NCBI GenBank assembly: GCA_963971425.1
Contig: OZ020523.1
Coordinates: 23,107,105-23,171,104 of the forward strand
From: Bryoerythrophyllum caledonicum
Taxonomy: Eukaryota > Streptophyta > Bryopsida > Pottiales > Pottiaceae
Direction of reading: 5' to 3'
DNA: 64,000 bases
The notes under the pieces are model-generated. The model saw nothing but the letters and a program-made list of their open reading frames with translations. It ran no database searches and was not told the origin of the DNA. Both the position numbers and the translations under genes were made by a program. How positions within the stretch are numbered: position 1 is the stretch's first letter; every line of letters begins with the position of its first letter. This document shows, in pieces, positions 24,886 through 36,082 of this stretch.

Positions 24886-25226
24886 CACCACAACCTTGGT
24901 GTAGTGGTTTGAGTCATGGCACACCAGTGAGGTAGTTGTGAGTTCAAGTCCCCACACAGGTGTGATGCCTACCACCAGAGTCCATCCAACTATGGTGGGG
25001 GGTCTTGAGACCTTGTTGTATGGGTACCCAAAAGCCCTTGGGGGGGATGACATGTCGCTTGTCTCTAAGGCACATAGCGTAGGGAAGCACTTAGTATAGA
25101 AAAGTGCTTACCCTCGAGAAGGGGGAGTAGTTCTATTACACTACCCTATGTCCCGTGGCCATAGGCTTAGTGGAAAGAATGAACAAACACTATAATCATG
25201 CTGGTCTCCGGAGTTCTTTCTCTTCT
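24886..25226 (+). mobile_element. tRNA-derived SINE with LINE 3' tail
   Basis: The head has RNA polymerase III internal promoter boxes: A box TGGTGTAGTGG (about 24898-24908) and B box GAGTTCAAGTCCCC (about 24950), at tRNA-like spacing. The 3' part from about 25105 (GCTTACCCTCGAGAAGGGGG, then TGAACAAACACTATAATCA) is homologous to the 3' UTR of the LINEs at 8280 and 20250, and it ends in a TTC-like tail. Sharing a 3' tail is how a SINE recruits a partner LINE reverse transcriptase. Flanks TACACCATT and TACATACCATT may be a decayed target duplication. Confidence 0.82.
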
Positions 25227-25459
25227 ACATACCATTTTAACCTCTAAATTTCTTTGACAATTTCACACCAGAAACACTTCAAAACTACTTGTTTAAGTGC
25301 AATGAGTAAGGACAAAAAAAAAACTTTTATTTCTAGTATTAACCATAGGATCTCAATTAAGACTTATTGAGTAACTTACACAAAAATTCATAAAGTTTGA
25401 CTACACGGATTGTAATATTATATTGTTTGAAGTAAAGAAAAGGGCGCATTTTCTTCCAT

Positions 25460-25740
25460 GTGTTAGGTAAATTAGGAGACTTTGACTTCACTTCGTATCA
25501 AATTTTTGCACTACACAAGGTCTTAATTCATTTCCATCATGTTAAGCATGATATTAATTCCTAGTTCTCCAATTTTTTAGAGGTAGAGAAAGGGTGTAGC
25601 ATATTCAAAAAAATTGTGCAAGGAGTGGAGGTTCAAAAATTGTCAATTGCGCTGTATTTTTTGTGAACTTAATATGTTTTAGAATGAGAATCCAAATGGT
25701 CAGTAACAAGGTTTACACCACATAATGTTGCGAACAAAAT
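25460..25740. repeat. Dispersed non-autonomous repeat, second copy
   Basis: Same orientation and block order as 17270-17540 (TTTTTGCACTACACAAGG, GGTAGAGAAAGGGTGTAGC, GTGCAAGGAGTGGAGG). Inverted relative to 36600-36850. Confidence 0.65.
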
Positions 25741-26357
25741 AAAAAGTAAAGAATATGATGATCTCAAAGTTTTATGTGAAAAAGAAGAAGTTTTTTTGGT
25801 ACCTGGCCCGACAATGTGCGATAATGTGTGAAAATGTTTGACTTGGATTTATACGTTTTTTCACTAAGGACAAAAGATTTTTCTTGACAATATGAAAGGA
25901 AATTATATTACCAACGAGTACTGAAAATTTCACATTCAATAGAGTGTCCTAGTAAAAGTTTTTGGAGTTGCCCGCATGCCCGCTCTCCCAATTTGAACTT
26001 CAAAACCCTATAACTTTTTCATAAAATGTCTGATTCAAGAAAAAATTGAACTCACACAAAGCTTTTAGTAATGTCCATCTACATTAAAACTTAAAAAAAA
26101 TAGTGTTACAAATTGACGCAGGAGGTACCTGTCCGAACCTTCTAGAGTTCCCCGAGGGTTGAGGGTTAAACGACCGTACAACCAAGTCCAGACTCCTAAA
26201 AACAAACCTCATCACAAAAGCATGTAGCCGATGCACTAAACGTTTCAATAAGCTCGTATTCACAGCACTGGCCGTTGGCAGCGAACTCCTAGACTCCTAC
26301 CTTTAGCAACTAAGCAATTTATTAGCAGCAACAAGCCGTTGATAACCTCCAAAAAGG
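25741..26357. other. Spacer upstream of ASF1-B
   Basis: No coding sequence recognised. Confidence 0.35.
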
Positions 26358-26726
26358 AGGGAAGCCACGTCACCCGTTCCCGCGCGTTCCCAATCCCCCT
26401 CCGTTCAAATCACTGCCCTTCCCGCGCCTCCGCCTCACCCTTACCCCTCCAATACCCCCCCACTACCCGCCTCCACGTCACCCCTCCCGCCTCCACGTCA
26501 GCGCCGACGGGGACCGTTTCCCGCGGTCCGAACTCGCCTTCAAAAGGAAGGGTTGGCGCGAAGAGCCTCACTCTCACACTTCGCCTTCTCTCTCTCTTTT
26601 CTGCATAGCGTTCTTATCAAGCTCCGGCGTTGTTGCGAAGGGTTTTGGGAGAGCATTGGCTGAGCGTCTCTCGTTTAGAATTCTGTCTTCGAGTGGGTTG
26701 TTTGAGACAGTTTCCGGTCTTTCACC
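26358..26726 (+). promoter_or_regulatory. ASF1-B promoter with E2F and ACGT elements
   Basis: A GC-rich region directly upstream of the ASF1-B start. TTTCCCGC at 26517-26524 is a perfect plant E2F site, and TTGGCGCG at 26553-26560 is a second close match. CCACGTCA occurs three times (about 26362, 26473 and 26493), a bZIP-type ACGT core. E2F control fits S-phase expression of ASF1, as known for plant ASF1 genes. A pyrimidine-rich CT tract near 26585-26600 may be close to the transcription start. Confidence 0.65.
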
Positions 26727-27626
26727 ATGTCGGCTGTGAACGTGACCAATGTTGCGGTGCTCGACAATCCGTCTATGTTCAAGAACCCCTTCCAGTTTGA
26801 GATCTCGTATGAGTGCCTCGTTCCGCTTGAGCATGGTGAGCTGGTTGGGGAATGTGGTTGTGATTGGGGATGTGTTTCATGTGTTTTGGGTGGAGGCTGA
26901 TGTGTTTCCTGCTTGCAGATCTAGAGTGGAAGCTGTTGTATGTCGGCTCTGCGGAGGATGAGAAGTATGATCAGACCTTGGAGAGTGTTCTCGTTGGCCC
27001 TGTCAATGTGGGGAACTACAGATTTGTCTTTCAGGTGCGTGCTGGTCGAATGGCTTCAGTTATTGTCATGCTGTGGCAGGAAGGATTAGCTTCATTGTCC
27101 CGTAATTAGCAGTTGCAGTGGTATGGATCGTGATGGATAGGGTCTACACGGGATGGATCTACATGGGATGGGATGTTGCTACTTGAGCTGAGATGCATTT
27201 GCAATGTTCGTGCAGGCCGATCCTCCAGAATTGTCTAGGATCCCGGAAGATGACATCATTGGCGTGACGGTGCTCCTTCTGACATGCTCATACCAGGGGC
27301 AAGAGTTCCTCCGGGTTGGCTACTACGTGAGCAACGAGTACGTGGAGGAGGCGCTCCGTGAGGAGCCTCCCGCGCGGGTGGTCATCGAGAAGGTGCAGCG
27401 CAACATTCTGTCCGACAAGCCCCGCGTGACCAAGTTCCCCATTGCGTTCTCGTCTCCTCCGCCGGTGCCGAAGCACATCCAGCCCGAGCTTATCACCGAG
27501 CCTGAGCCCGAGATGATGTCGGAGGAGTCGGAGTCAGAGCCCGAGCCTGAGATCTGCGCTCCACGGACTCCGGCGATGGAATTTATGAGCATCGACAGCG
27601 TCCGGCCACTGCAGGAAGTCTGCTGA
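26727..27626 (+). CDS. ASF1: Histone chaperone ASF1, copy B
   Basis: Three exons: 26727-26835, 26919-27034, 27216-27626, giving 211 codons plus TGA. It has the same fold signature as copy [82 protein letters not shown] and [12 protein letters not shown]. The C-terminal tail is longer and strongly acidic (repeated Glu-Pro and Glu-Ser), closer to the usual ASF1 tail than that of copy A. Exon 3 is much more GC-rich at third positions than copy A. Exon lengths 109 and 116 are identical in the two genes, so they are paralogues. The predicted role is nuclear H3-H4 handover in replication and repair. Confidence 0.96.
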
Positions 27627-28102
27627 GCTTGCTTCACGGTGCAAATCGAAGTTTTGTAAATTGCAGTCTAAGCACGGTAAGACACTTTTAATGGTAGTTT
27701 AGGGATCCCCCAAATTTTGCGGGAGGACTTTCTCTCATATGTTAGGGTATGTTCCATTTGAGGCTGGCCAAAGTGGCCAGTAAGAGCTGCTCGCTCTCGG
27801 AAGTCAATGCTTCGCAATCCTGATGTCCGATTGCAATGGCATCCTCGTCTCGCGTAGGAGTAGGCTAACATTTTAGTAGGATCAAGCTCTTGTACATCTA
27901 TTTTAAAAAGGAAAAGTGTTTTGGTACTTCTTCGGAACTCATTCCGGGATTGCTTGATGGGATAATTGGAGAAGTTGATAGTGCCGTTCAGAAAGCCGTT
28001 CTGTAGATAGCTTATTGTCAGATCAACTTGTCACTGACCACTATGGCAAAGATAGGGTCCGAGATGAGAGTCAACTCTACGCATCCCTCCCATAAATTAC
28101 AA
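27627..28102. other. ASF1-B 3' region and spacer
   Basis: Probable 3' UTR followed by unassigned sequence up to the left end of the Harbinger element. Confidence 0.45.
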
Positions 28103-28404
28103 AGGGCGGTTTACATTTCAGACGAAGAGTCATGACCAAGGAAAATGGATTAGTTCCATGTTCACACTTCACAGTTACTTCAGAAATTCGACTTTTAAAT
28201 CCTTGGCACATTATCTGTAAACCAAACTTGGACCGGGAGAAAGGATCATGTACGTAAAAGCGGACCTGCTGATTTTGAATGTATGCCTGAAAAGGCCAGT
28301 TTCGGAATACTTGTCATCCTTAACCACTCTTTCTACTCCTTCCTTCTCATCTCTAGCCTTGTGTGCTCTGCTCTGCCCTTAAAATTGTTGCAACCACGGT
28401 TTCA

Positions 28405-29599
28405 ATGGAGGAAAGGAGAAGGAGTCTTGTCTTACTTTTAGGGTTATACATGTGTTTGTACATGCTTGTGAAGCATGTAGCAGATATGCAAGCCTTGATC
28501 TTGCAAGGAGAATGGGACAAGTTTGCTTTTTTCAGCTTGCTTCATAAAAGTTTGGATTGTAGAGAGAGGAGCATATGGTGTCAAGTCCAAATGTTTGGAC
28601 TTGTGGACCGTTTCTTGTTGGGTCCATGGACGGAGAAGGATTTTAGGAGTCGGACTCGAGTCAATTTTAGTACTTTCAGATTTATGTGTGAGAGTTTGGG
28701 GCCATATTTGAAGAAAGAAGATACTCGTTTTAGGTCAATTGTGCCTGTATAAGATAGGGTTGCAATGTCTTTGCACATGTTGAGTACTGGTGATGGATTG
28801 CGGAGCATAGGAGATTTGTATGGAGTTCACAAGAGTACACTTTCAACAGTTGTACGAGAGTTTTGTAAATGTGTTCGGAAGCATCTTTAGCCACTTTTTG
28901 TTCAAACTTCAAATGAATCGCAGTTAAGGGCATTGGCTTCACGGTTTGAACAACTACATGGAATACCTTACATTATTGAAGCAATTGACGGGTTGTACAT
29001 TCCTGTATTAGCTCCTGTTGTTGGTGGGGAAGATTATTATTGTAAAAAGTCCTTTCATTCAACAATTTTAGAAGGGATTGTTGGACCAAATTGCGTGTTT
29101 TGGGATTATGAGTTTGGTTGGGCTGGTAGTCTTCATGATTGGTCTGTATTTCAGGTTACAAGAATAGGACGAGCTTGCATTGAAGGTAAGTTTCAACCCT
29201 ACAAATTGACTGGAGATGCAACATATCCGGTGAGACCTTGGATGTATTGTCCATTCAAAGGCAGGAAGACAACATTATCTGGTAGGGAGGCAAATTGGAA
29301 TTTTATTCAATCATCTACTCGCATGTGAGGAAAGAGCATATGGGATATTGAAGGGACGATGAAGGATAATTGTGAAAAGATCTGAAGTGCCCTTGAGGAG
29401 CATGCTTGATATTGTAGCAAGTTGTATAGTTTTACATAACATATGCATTATTAATAGTGATGGCATTGAGGATGATTGGATTGTTGAAGTCGAGGAAAAA
29501 TTCAGGAGGAGAGTAGCCGAAGGAGAGATTAGGGACGACAACGAAGTACGTGGTGAAAGTGCAGGAATTGCTGATGTAAGAAGACAAATTGCAGCTTGA
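28405..29599 (+). pseudogene. PIF/Harbinger transposase (DDE_Tnp_4)
   Basis: Starts at MEERRRSL. Family landmarks are RVAMSLHMLSTGDGLRSIGD, VHKSTLSTVVREF, EAIDGLYIPV (first catalytic Asp), FHSTILEGIV, YEFGWAGSLHDWSVFQ, LTGDATYPVRPW (second Asp) and, after a frameshift near 29330, ERAYGILKGR with the catalytic Glu, then SCIVLHNICI. In-frame stops at 28750, 28888 and 29326 plus the frameshift make it nonfunctional. The product would have cut the element ends together with the Myb-like partner. Confidence 0.88.
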
Positions 29600-29805
29600 G
29601 AAGATGTGCCTATTCCAGACAAGGTAAATGATGGTGAAATTGAAATTTTTTTACTCAAAAAAATGAGAAGGTAAATGATTTTCTTTGTGAAGCTACAATG
29701 ATGGATGAACTAATAGCTGAAAGCTTGTGGCAGTATAAACTACGCACTAGGTCCACCATCATTGATACGGATAGTGATAGTAGATCAGATCATCTTGAAG
29801 AGTAC

Positions 29806-30919
29806 CTAGAACTTCTCTAGCAATGCTCTAAAATTCCTATCCATGTTTTTCAAGAAATTGGTGGATTCCTGAAATGTAGTAAAAAGGGCGCTGGAATTAC
29901 CAACCACTTGTTCCAAAAGCCCTTCTATCTTATCTTGTGTCTTCTTTTTCTTCTCTTGTGTTGTTGGTAGTGGAATTAATGTTGAAATTGTTTGAGCAGA
30001 AGTAAGTGAAGACGGAGTGAGATGTTCTTCAATTATTTCGGTTGCACTTGCTGGAATTTGATTGTGTACACTTGCTATGTTGCTATTCCATTTTTCCATT
30101 TCATTAAACCATCTGCACTCTTGTTTCCTATCCGTCCCGGAAACCTCATTAGCTCTTTTGTCCGTTCTATACTCCTTCAGAATCATATTGTATTTCTTCT
30201 TGCATGATAACCATGTACGGCTGAAACCTTTGATTGCTGCCACCATACGGATTTGTAATTTGATCCACGTATTGACCCTTATAAGAAGCATCCAAAAAGA
30301 TGATCAAAACATTGAAAAAGATGCAATAAGGGCTCAAAAACGGTGATTGTAAAATAATTCCAACACATAGGAATTGACAGTCTCAAGCTCAAATAGGCAA
30401 CGGAAAGAGATGTGGACATCAAAAGAGGTTGGGAGTGTGGTAGAGGTGTTTGAAGGAATCTCTTTTCTTGGTGGGGACTGGAGTTCAAATCCCTTCGTGT
30501 ACTTCAAAATCCCTCTACTTCACTGAAGCAACTCCCTCTTCATCCGATTCTCCAAGCTCAATTACGTCAGTTTTGGTGGGTGTTTTCTTCCCCTTCCTTG
30601 TAGGTGCAGCCTTCTCTTTCAATGGACGTCCCCTCTTCTTCCTTACGCCCTTTGCAACTGTAGCCACTTCTTCCTTCACTCGTAAGATTTCAGTTCCAAT
30701 AGTAGAAGAAGGCACAAGAGAAGGAGGTTGGAATGTACTAGAAGAAGAGCTAAAAATATTCTAACCATGCTGCAATTGAGGATGTAGAATCTGAGAAAGC
30801 AATGTAGGATTGGTCCTGAAAATTGGAGCTGTAATTTCTTGCATCCATTGTGAATTTTGGGACCATTCTTGTCTTTGTGACTCCTTAAAGGAGTCTTCAT
30901 CCGGATTGTATCCCTTCAT
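29806..30919 (-). pseudogene. Harbinger Myb/SANT-like accessory protein
   Basis: Minus strand, starting MKGYNPDEDSFKESQRQEW. It runs through a region with stop near 30765, then a basic segment with an AT-hook-like KKRGRPLKEK, then (30291-29806) TWLSCKKKYNMILKEYRTDK and CRWFNEMEKW, typical of the trihelix/Myb-like ORF1 of PIF/Harbinger elements, and a coiled Gln/Leu-rich tail. It probably needs introns as well as a stop repair. The partner role is transposase nuclear import and TIR binding, inferred from the family. Confidence 0.7.
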
Positions 30920-31395
30920 GCTTTGAAAAAAAAACGAAGAAAAAAAACAAGCCAGAACGACAAAATACAACAAGAATCAAGACACGCAAGACAAATGAGG
31001 GAATGATACTAGGAAAACAATGACCTTTTCTACTTCGAGTTCAAAGTGTAACGGTATGAGGTAATAAAGGGTGGCCGCCATTGTATCTACAGTAATGTTG
31101 GGCAATCTAAAAATAAAATAAAAATAAAAATAATAAAACGGCATTTGAGGCCCATGGTTCCCTCGTTCAGCAATGTGAGAATCTTTTTTGCCTCTCTCGC
31201 CACAAAATCCGGAGGACCCTTCAACATTATCCACTAGGCCTATTTCTAGGCCTTTTCAAGACCTCAACTCCTTCGGTCACTTTTCTTTTTTCCTCGTAGT
31301 GTAAATCCAAGTCATCCCGGGACGAGTTGATGGAGCCAATCACAGATATTAGAGGTGCATGGGATGAGTTCTTGGTCTGTAGTGTAAACCGCTCC

Positions 31396-32679
31396 TAAGA
31401 TAAGCCCCCCCATAACCAACAAAATCCATAGCCAACGCCTATAAAATTGGCATATATCCAACCCTCTTACATCCCATTACCACCAACTTAGCTCCAAATG
31501 GAGGTTTGCTATTAGTCAAGACCCTTACTTTTGGTCGTTGGTTATGGAGGGTACCTATTGCTGGCCACCCACTAAACATGGCTGCCACAGTTTGAAAATT
31601 CATAACTACTATAGTTTTCATTGAAAAGTATGTAATCACTTGGGTTGAAGTTGTAATTCTATTGGCTATCATTGAAAAATGATAGTATAATTATCTCCTC
31701 TCTCCATATATTATGCACATTCCTTAACTTGTCGGTTTTAGGGGGGCCTTACCTTAGTCAAATCTAGCACGGGTGGATGGAGGTGGTAACAACTTAAAAG
31801 AAACTAAAAGTTAATGGTGGATTTACTGTAGATTTGGTAAATTGAGCCCAATTTCTTTTCTAGCCTCCCGCTCTCATTTTCCAAAACTGGAGTGCCAAAA
31901 ACCGCCAAGTCATGGCATTGTACCAGGTTCATGGTACACGAGGATTCGTGTAAAACAAAACCAAATCAGTAAATTCCTAGCGTTGTCCGGCACATCATCC
32001 CCTAGTACCTTGCCATGTGTACATCCCAACATTAGCAGCTACTAATTTGCCTCAATAGCATGTCATGAACCTCAAAATGGTGATTTGAATTTGAGACACG
32101 GCAACAATGGTTAGAAATTAGTGAATGTTACAAGTAGCTAAGGTTATAAGTTAGTGGCATTATAACTTATCATAGGTATAACTTATGGGGTGAGTGTAAA
32201 TTGGTTCTAAGATTAGTCTAAACTAATGTAAACTATCTGCCCAATCTGACACAACATGAACATATCTAGTATATCACAATTTAGTACACCTTCGACAAAT
32301 AAAAGTGACTACATTTCACAAATATGATATGTACGAACAAGCAGGGACAAGCAGAAGGAGCATGTATCAACAATGACGTCATTTGTAAGAAAGGAGCATG
32401 GAATTCTAACCCTAAACCCTTAACCGAGACATGTGCAGAGCTCGGAACGGGACTGAATTATCATTTCAATGCATCAAGGATGGAAAGCATGCTTCCAGGA
32501 CGAATAGCGGGTGGAAATGGTTTTTGCTTAAAAAACGGATGTTGCTATTTGTACAGACACTCGCTAGTTTCGGGAGGTTTCATTGTTCACTTATACTACA
32601 ACACTACTTCTCTCGCGTGGAACACTGCTATGATCCTATACTCTCTTAGACATTCTGAAACACATACAATGAACGTGGA
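31396..32679. other. Spacer and CYP701 3' side
   Basis: No gene recognised. An open frame at 32324-32752 overlaps the CYP701 3' end on the opposite strand and has no family features. Confidence 0.45.
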
Positions 32680-34786
32680 TCAGGGCAATCTGTGGGCGAC
32701 TCTGGGCGTGGCGACGCAGGTGAGCGCCTTGAGCTTGTGCGTTGTCAAGTAGATGACGTCGTCGACCCTGTTGTTGATGTTGTCGGTCTCCGCGGGCGAC
32801 AGCCGCCACTCGCAGTGCTGCACCAGCGCCGCCAGGTTCATGGGGATGATGAGCATCGCCTGTGTGATGCCGGCGCATATGCGCTTCCCGGCACCGAAGG
32901 GCATGAGGCTGAAGTTCTTGAAGCCCATGTCCAGGCTGGTGTCGCCCAGCACGCGCTCCGGGTCCCATCGCTCCGGATCGCTCCACACCGCGGGGTCCTT
33001 GGCTACGGCGTACAGGTTCACCAGGATCTGAAGAAACCACCGATGTCAATTCACAGACCCACTTTGGAACAATAAGCTTCATTGACGCGCTGTCGAGATC
33101 GTTACCTGGTAGTCCTTGGGGACGTCGTAGCCGCCGAGGGTGATGTCCTCCTCCACCAGGCGCGATGGCACCAGCGGCACTGGCGGGTACTGGCGCAGAG
33201 TCTCCTTGATGACGGCCTTGAGGTAGGGCATGTGGGGCAGGTCGTCCTCCGTGACCATGCGCTCCGTGCCCACAACGCGCACCACTTCCTCGTACAGGCG
33301 CTGCTGACACGCGGGGTTCTTGGCGAGCTCGTACATGGCCCACTCCGACGTCACCAGCGTGGTGTCGCTGGACTCGATGATGGGCTCCCACAGCGACATC
33401 ACCAGCTGCGTCTCCGTCAGGTGCGTGGCCTCCATTAGCAGAATGTCGGCGTAGAACCTCGGCGGGCCCTGCGTGCAATTATTTCCAATGTCAGAAATCA
33501 TGCTGCCTCACATCAGGGAAGGCATACTAGGTTGGGCGTAGTGTCGACCTTGAGAGTTGTGAGGCGCTTCCGCTGCGCTCGAATAAGTGCGCTCATGATG
33601 GCATTGCGCGTGGAGTCCACCCTCCGCACCTCGCCCTCGACGCTCGGGTTGGGGATCCACTTGAGCGCCGGGAAGAAGTCGCGCCAGTCGACGTTGATGA
33701 CTGCGCGCAGCGGCGCCACTACCAACGCGTCGAATATGTCCCACGTCGACAACGTCGCGCCAAGCTCCGGCACCTCAACCTGGTCGGGCACGTACCCCAA
33801 CACCTGGATCATCGCGAAGGGGAAGAGCGCCCGCTGGATGTAGTCACGAACATTCACCACTCCAGTCGACTTCGGATAGCCCTTCAACTCGGCGAGCACT
33901 CCGTCCACCATGCCAACCAGCGCTTCCTCGCGCAAGGACCGGTTCTTGTTCTGCACACAATTGGGCGATGCCATTTCAATGCCTTGTACAATGCTGGTCA
34001 CATGTCAATGCAAAGATTGAGCTCTGGGATTGATGCTACGTACCTGAGTGTTGAGCCCGAGGAGGTTGGTCATCATCAGCTTCTTGAGCATGCGGTGCTC
34101 GTCCCCATAATCCGACATGGCCACCATTCTCTTGTCCCCGGTCAGGACCTGCAGCGGCATGGGCATCTTCCGCTGCGAGATGGACGCATACTTCGTCACC
34201 ATGGCCTGTTAATCACAGCAAGGTTCCACATGCTCAATCGAAGTATACGTACGTTCCAGCGTTTAGAAATGCATTCCGAGACTTTGTGTCAAAGGCGTCC
34301 ATTCTGGTTCAAAAGGTGAGTACCTCCTTGGCAATTTCGGAGTTGTTGATGACAACTTGAGTGATGCCGCCGAGTTTGATGGTGAAAATGGGGCCGTGTT
34401 TCTGAGCCCATGCTGTGAATGTGCGGTGTGGCTTCTTCTCAGTTAGCTGCAGCAGGTTGCCCAGCACAGGGAGCCCCCCAGGAATAGCTGCACAGGGGAA
34501 ACGAGCACAATGAACTCTATGTGGCCTCTGTTTCGGAATGGACTATACGCATGAGATGATGCAACGTTGGCGGTGGACGAGTACCTGGAGGGAGGTTTTT
34601 CTTGGTTCCGAAGCAAACGCGTGCGACCACGAGGAGCACCGCAGCCAGAGCGACGGTGATGAGCACTTTGTTCGCAGTAATCTCCTCTCCAACCAGTATC
34701 TTCGCCGCTTGCGTCAGCCCCGGCGGCATGGTCTTCCATGCCTCCCTCCATTGCTGCAGCAAAAGCGCCGCCACCAGCTTCGCCAT
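32680..34786 (-). CDS. CYP701: ent-Kaurene oxidase, cytochrome P450 CYP701
   Basis: Six exons: 34786-34585, 34487-34324, 34205-34044, 33950-33549, 33468-33106, 33027-32680; phases agree and give 546 codons plus stop. Residues 41-55 form an N-terminal membrane anchor, followed by a proline hinge (NLPPAIPGGLPV). The I-helix has ESSDTTLVT (about residues 342-350) rather than the common AGxDT; the K-helix has KETLR. The haem loop is PFGAGKRICAG with the Cys ligand at residue 482. CYP701 oxidises C19 of ent-kaurene in three steps to ent-kaurenoic acid in diterpenoid hormone synthesis, at the ER or plastid envelope. From memory the sequence is very close to the moss CYP701B1. No disabling change was seen. 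Confidence 0.93.
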
Positions 34787-35209
34787 CGCTCCCTCAGCTC
34801 TTCAGGGTCCCAAATTCTCAGCCCAGGTTGATTAAATATTTCCTGCGTAGATTAAAACCATGGCATGCATGTCAGCATGCACCTTTCAGGACAAAGAAAC
34901 AGAACCACACCGATTCAACCGAGTGCATTTGGGAACTCTCTTCGGTTACAAAACGAAGATTCTCACATGCACGGAGCATGAAAGAGTTTAATCTAGAAGC
35001 GCAAAAATGCATGCTGGCCCTGAAGAGAAAGCACAGAAAACTACAACTTCAAATACAACAATCATCCTATGAGTCAACCTCCTCGTTAACTATACCTCGA
35101 CGTGCTGCAATGAAACGAAAGAACCAAAAGGTCCCCTTGATTCACCTCAGGACAGACTGCCGCACCGAGAGGCCGAGACTAAGAATGATGTGAGGTGCGA
35201 GACACACAT

Positions 35210-35216
35210 TATATAA
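35210..35216 (+). promoter_or_regulatory. TATA box upstream of small ORF
   Basis: TATATAA, 45 bp upstream of the ATG at 35261. It is well placed for transcription starting near 35240 and running away from CYP701. Confidence 0.5.
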
Positions 35217-35260
35217 GCCGCTCTTTCGACGAGCCTCAGCACAGGGAGTGATTATCGATC

Positions 35261-35449
35261 ATGACTTACCATGACGACAGCGTATACGAACAAGTAACTC
35301 CAGTGACCACCTACCAGGCTGGCCCATCCCGTGGCCGAAGCGGCAGGAATCATGCAAAAGTCGGTGCTTTCGTCCCGTATTCGGTAAAGCCGGGGCAGCC
35401 ACAATCAGCATCTAGCGTCGTCCTGCAGGGATCACAGGCTCGCCGTTGA
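35261..35449 (+). CDS. Small hypothetical protein, 62 aa
   Basis: Starts MTYHDDSVYEQVTPVTTY and ends with a basic, Ser/Gln-rich tail. It is predicted hydrophilic and disordered, with no signal peptide or membrane segment. The TATA box at a proper distance and the non-repetitive composition favour a real gene, but the family is not recognised. It is divergent from CYP701, whose start is 475 bp away, so a shared promoter region is possible. Confidence 0.4.
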   Translation: MTYHDDSVYEQVTPVTTYQAGPSRGRSGRNHAKVGAFVPYSVKPGQPQSASSVVLQGSQARR

Positions 35450-35700
35450 CGTCCTCCAGGTAAAAAAGCCTGGTATCTGGCGGGCATCAGGCGACGTGAC
35501 GGATTTGCCTGGTCGCAATGCAGGTGGAGACGACGTCGACGAGCAGATTCGTGAAGGAGTCCTGCGAAAGCAGCTCGGCATATTTTGCCGTCTCGGAGAA
35601 AATGCCGCCGGACGCGACAAATTCCTGTTGTTGTTGTTGTCGTCATGTTCGCTCCCTGACGTTGCTGTCACTTTTCTATGGAATGTTTGGAGACCACATT

Positions 35701-35866
35701 CTGGTGTTCGTGTGCACAAGATTTCAATTGACAGGATTTCCGTAACAAACATATTGCACGTATGTTCTTAAAAAAGTTGGATTCTGGTCTTCGTGTGCAC
35801 AAGATTTCAATTGACAGGATTTCCGTAACTAACATATTGCAAGTATGTTCTTAAAAAAGTTGGATA
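35701..35866. repeat. 83-bp tandem duplication
   Basis: Unit starting CTGGTGTTCGTGTGCACAAG, second copy from 35784, with three or four differences. Confidence 0.92.
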
Positions 35867-35883
35867 ATGAGTTGGATTATTAA

Positions 35884-36078
35884 CCCTTGAACGTCAAAAG
35901 GTGCCACGGTATTCTCCACGTATAATGTCGTATTTGAACTTGAGATATTGAAATGACCTCCAAATGAAAGATGTTAGTTGGAGGATTTTGAATCCGAAGG
36001 TGTAACTTAATACTTTTTTGGTATTCTACGAAGTAAAATACGTCCCTATATATACGGTCCCCGACTGACGTTTAAGGG
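35884..36078. mobile_element. TTAA-flanked MITE a (piggyBac-like ends)
   Basis: 195 bp between TTAA at 35880-35883 and TTAA at 36079-36082. The terminal inverted repeats are CCCTTGAACGTCA and CCCTTAAACGTCA. A related copy lies inverted at 57229-57380. There is no coding capacity. A TTAA target and CCC-starting TIRs are the hallmarks of the piggyBac superfamily. Confidence 0.7.
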
Positions 36079-36082
36079 TTAA

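Larger units (their letters stand above)
28103..31395. mobile_element. PIF/Harbinger element, decayed
   Basis: A 3.3-kb element with imperfect terminal inverted repeats: GGGCGGTTTACATTTCAGAC at the left and GAGCGGTTTACACTACAGAC at the right (reverse complement), continuing for about 30 bp. The right flank is TAA and the left CAA, consistent with a mutated 3-bp TWA target duplication typical of this superfamily. It carries a DDE transposase on the plus strand and a Myb/AT-hook-like gene on the minus strand, converging. Both are broken. Confidence 0.82.

Noticed and set aside
30430-30500. B-box-like GAGTTCAAATCCC with an upstream A-box-like stretch
   Set aside because: The arms do not pair as a tRNA, and the site lies inside the Harbinger element.
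32324-32752. 142-codon plus-strand ORF
   Set aside because: It overlaps the CYP701 last exon on the other strand, has no recognisable domain and no promoter.
32636-33478. 280-codon minus-strand ORF rich in Gly, Arg and His
   Set aside because: It is an alternative frame of CYP701 exons 5 and 6 reading through an intron; the P450 frame carries the haem and K-helix motifs.
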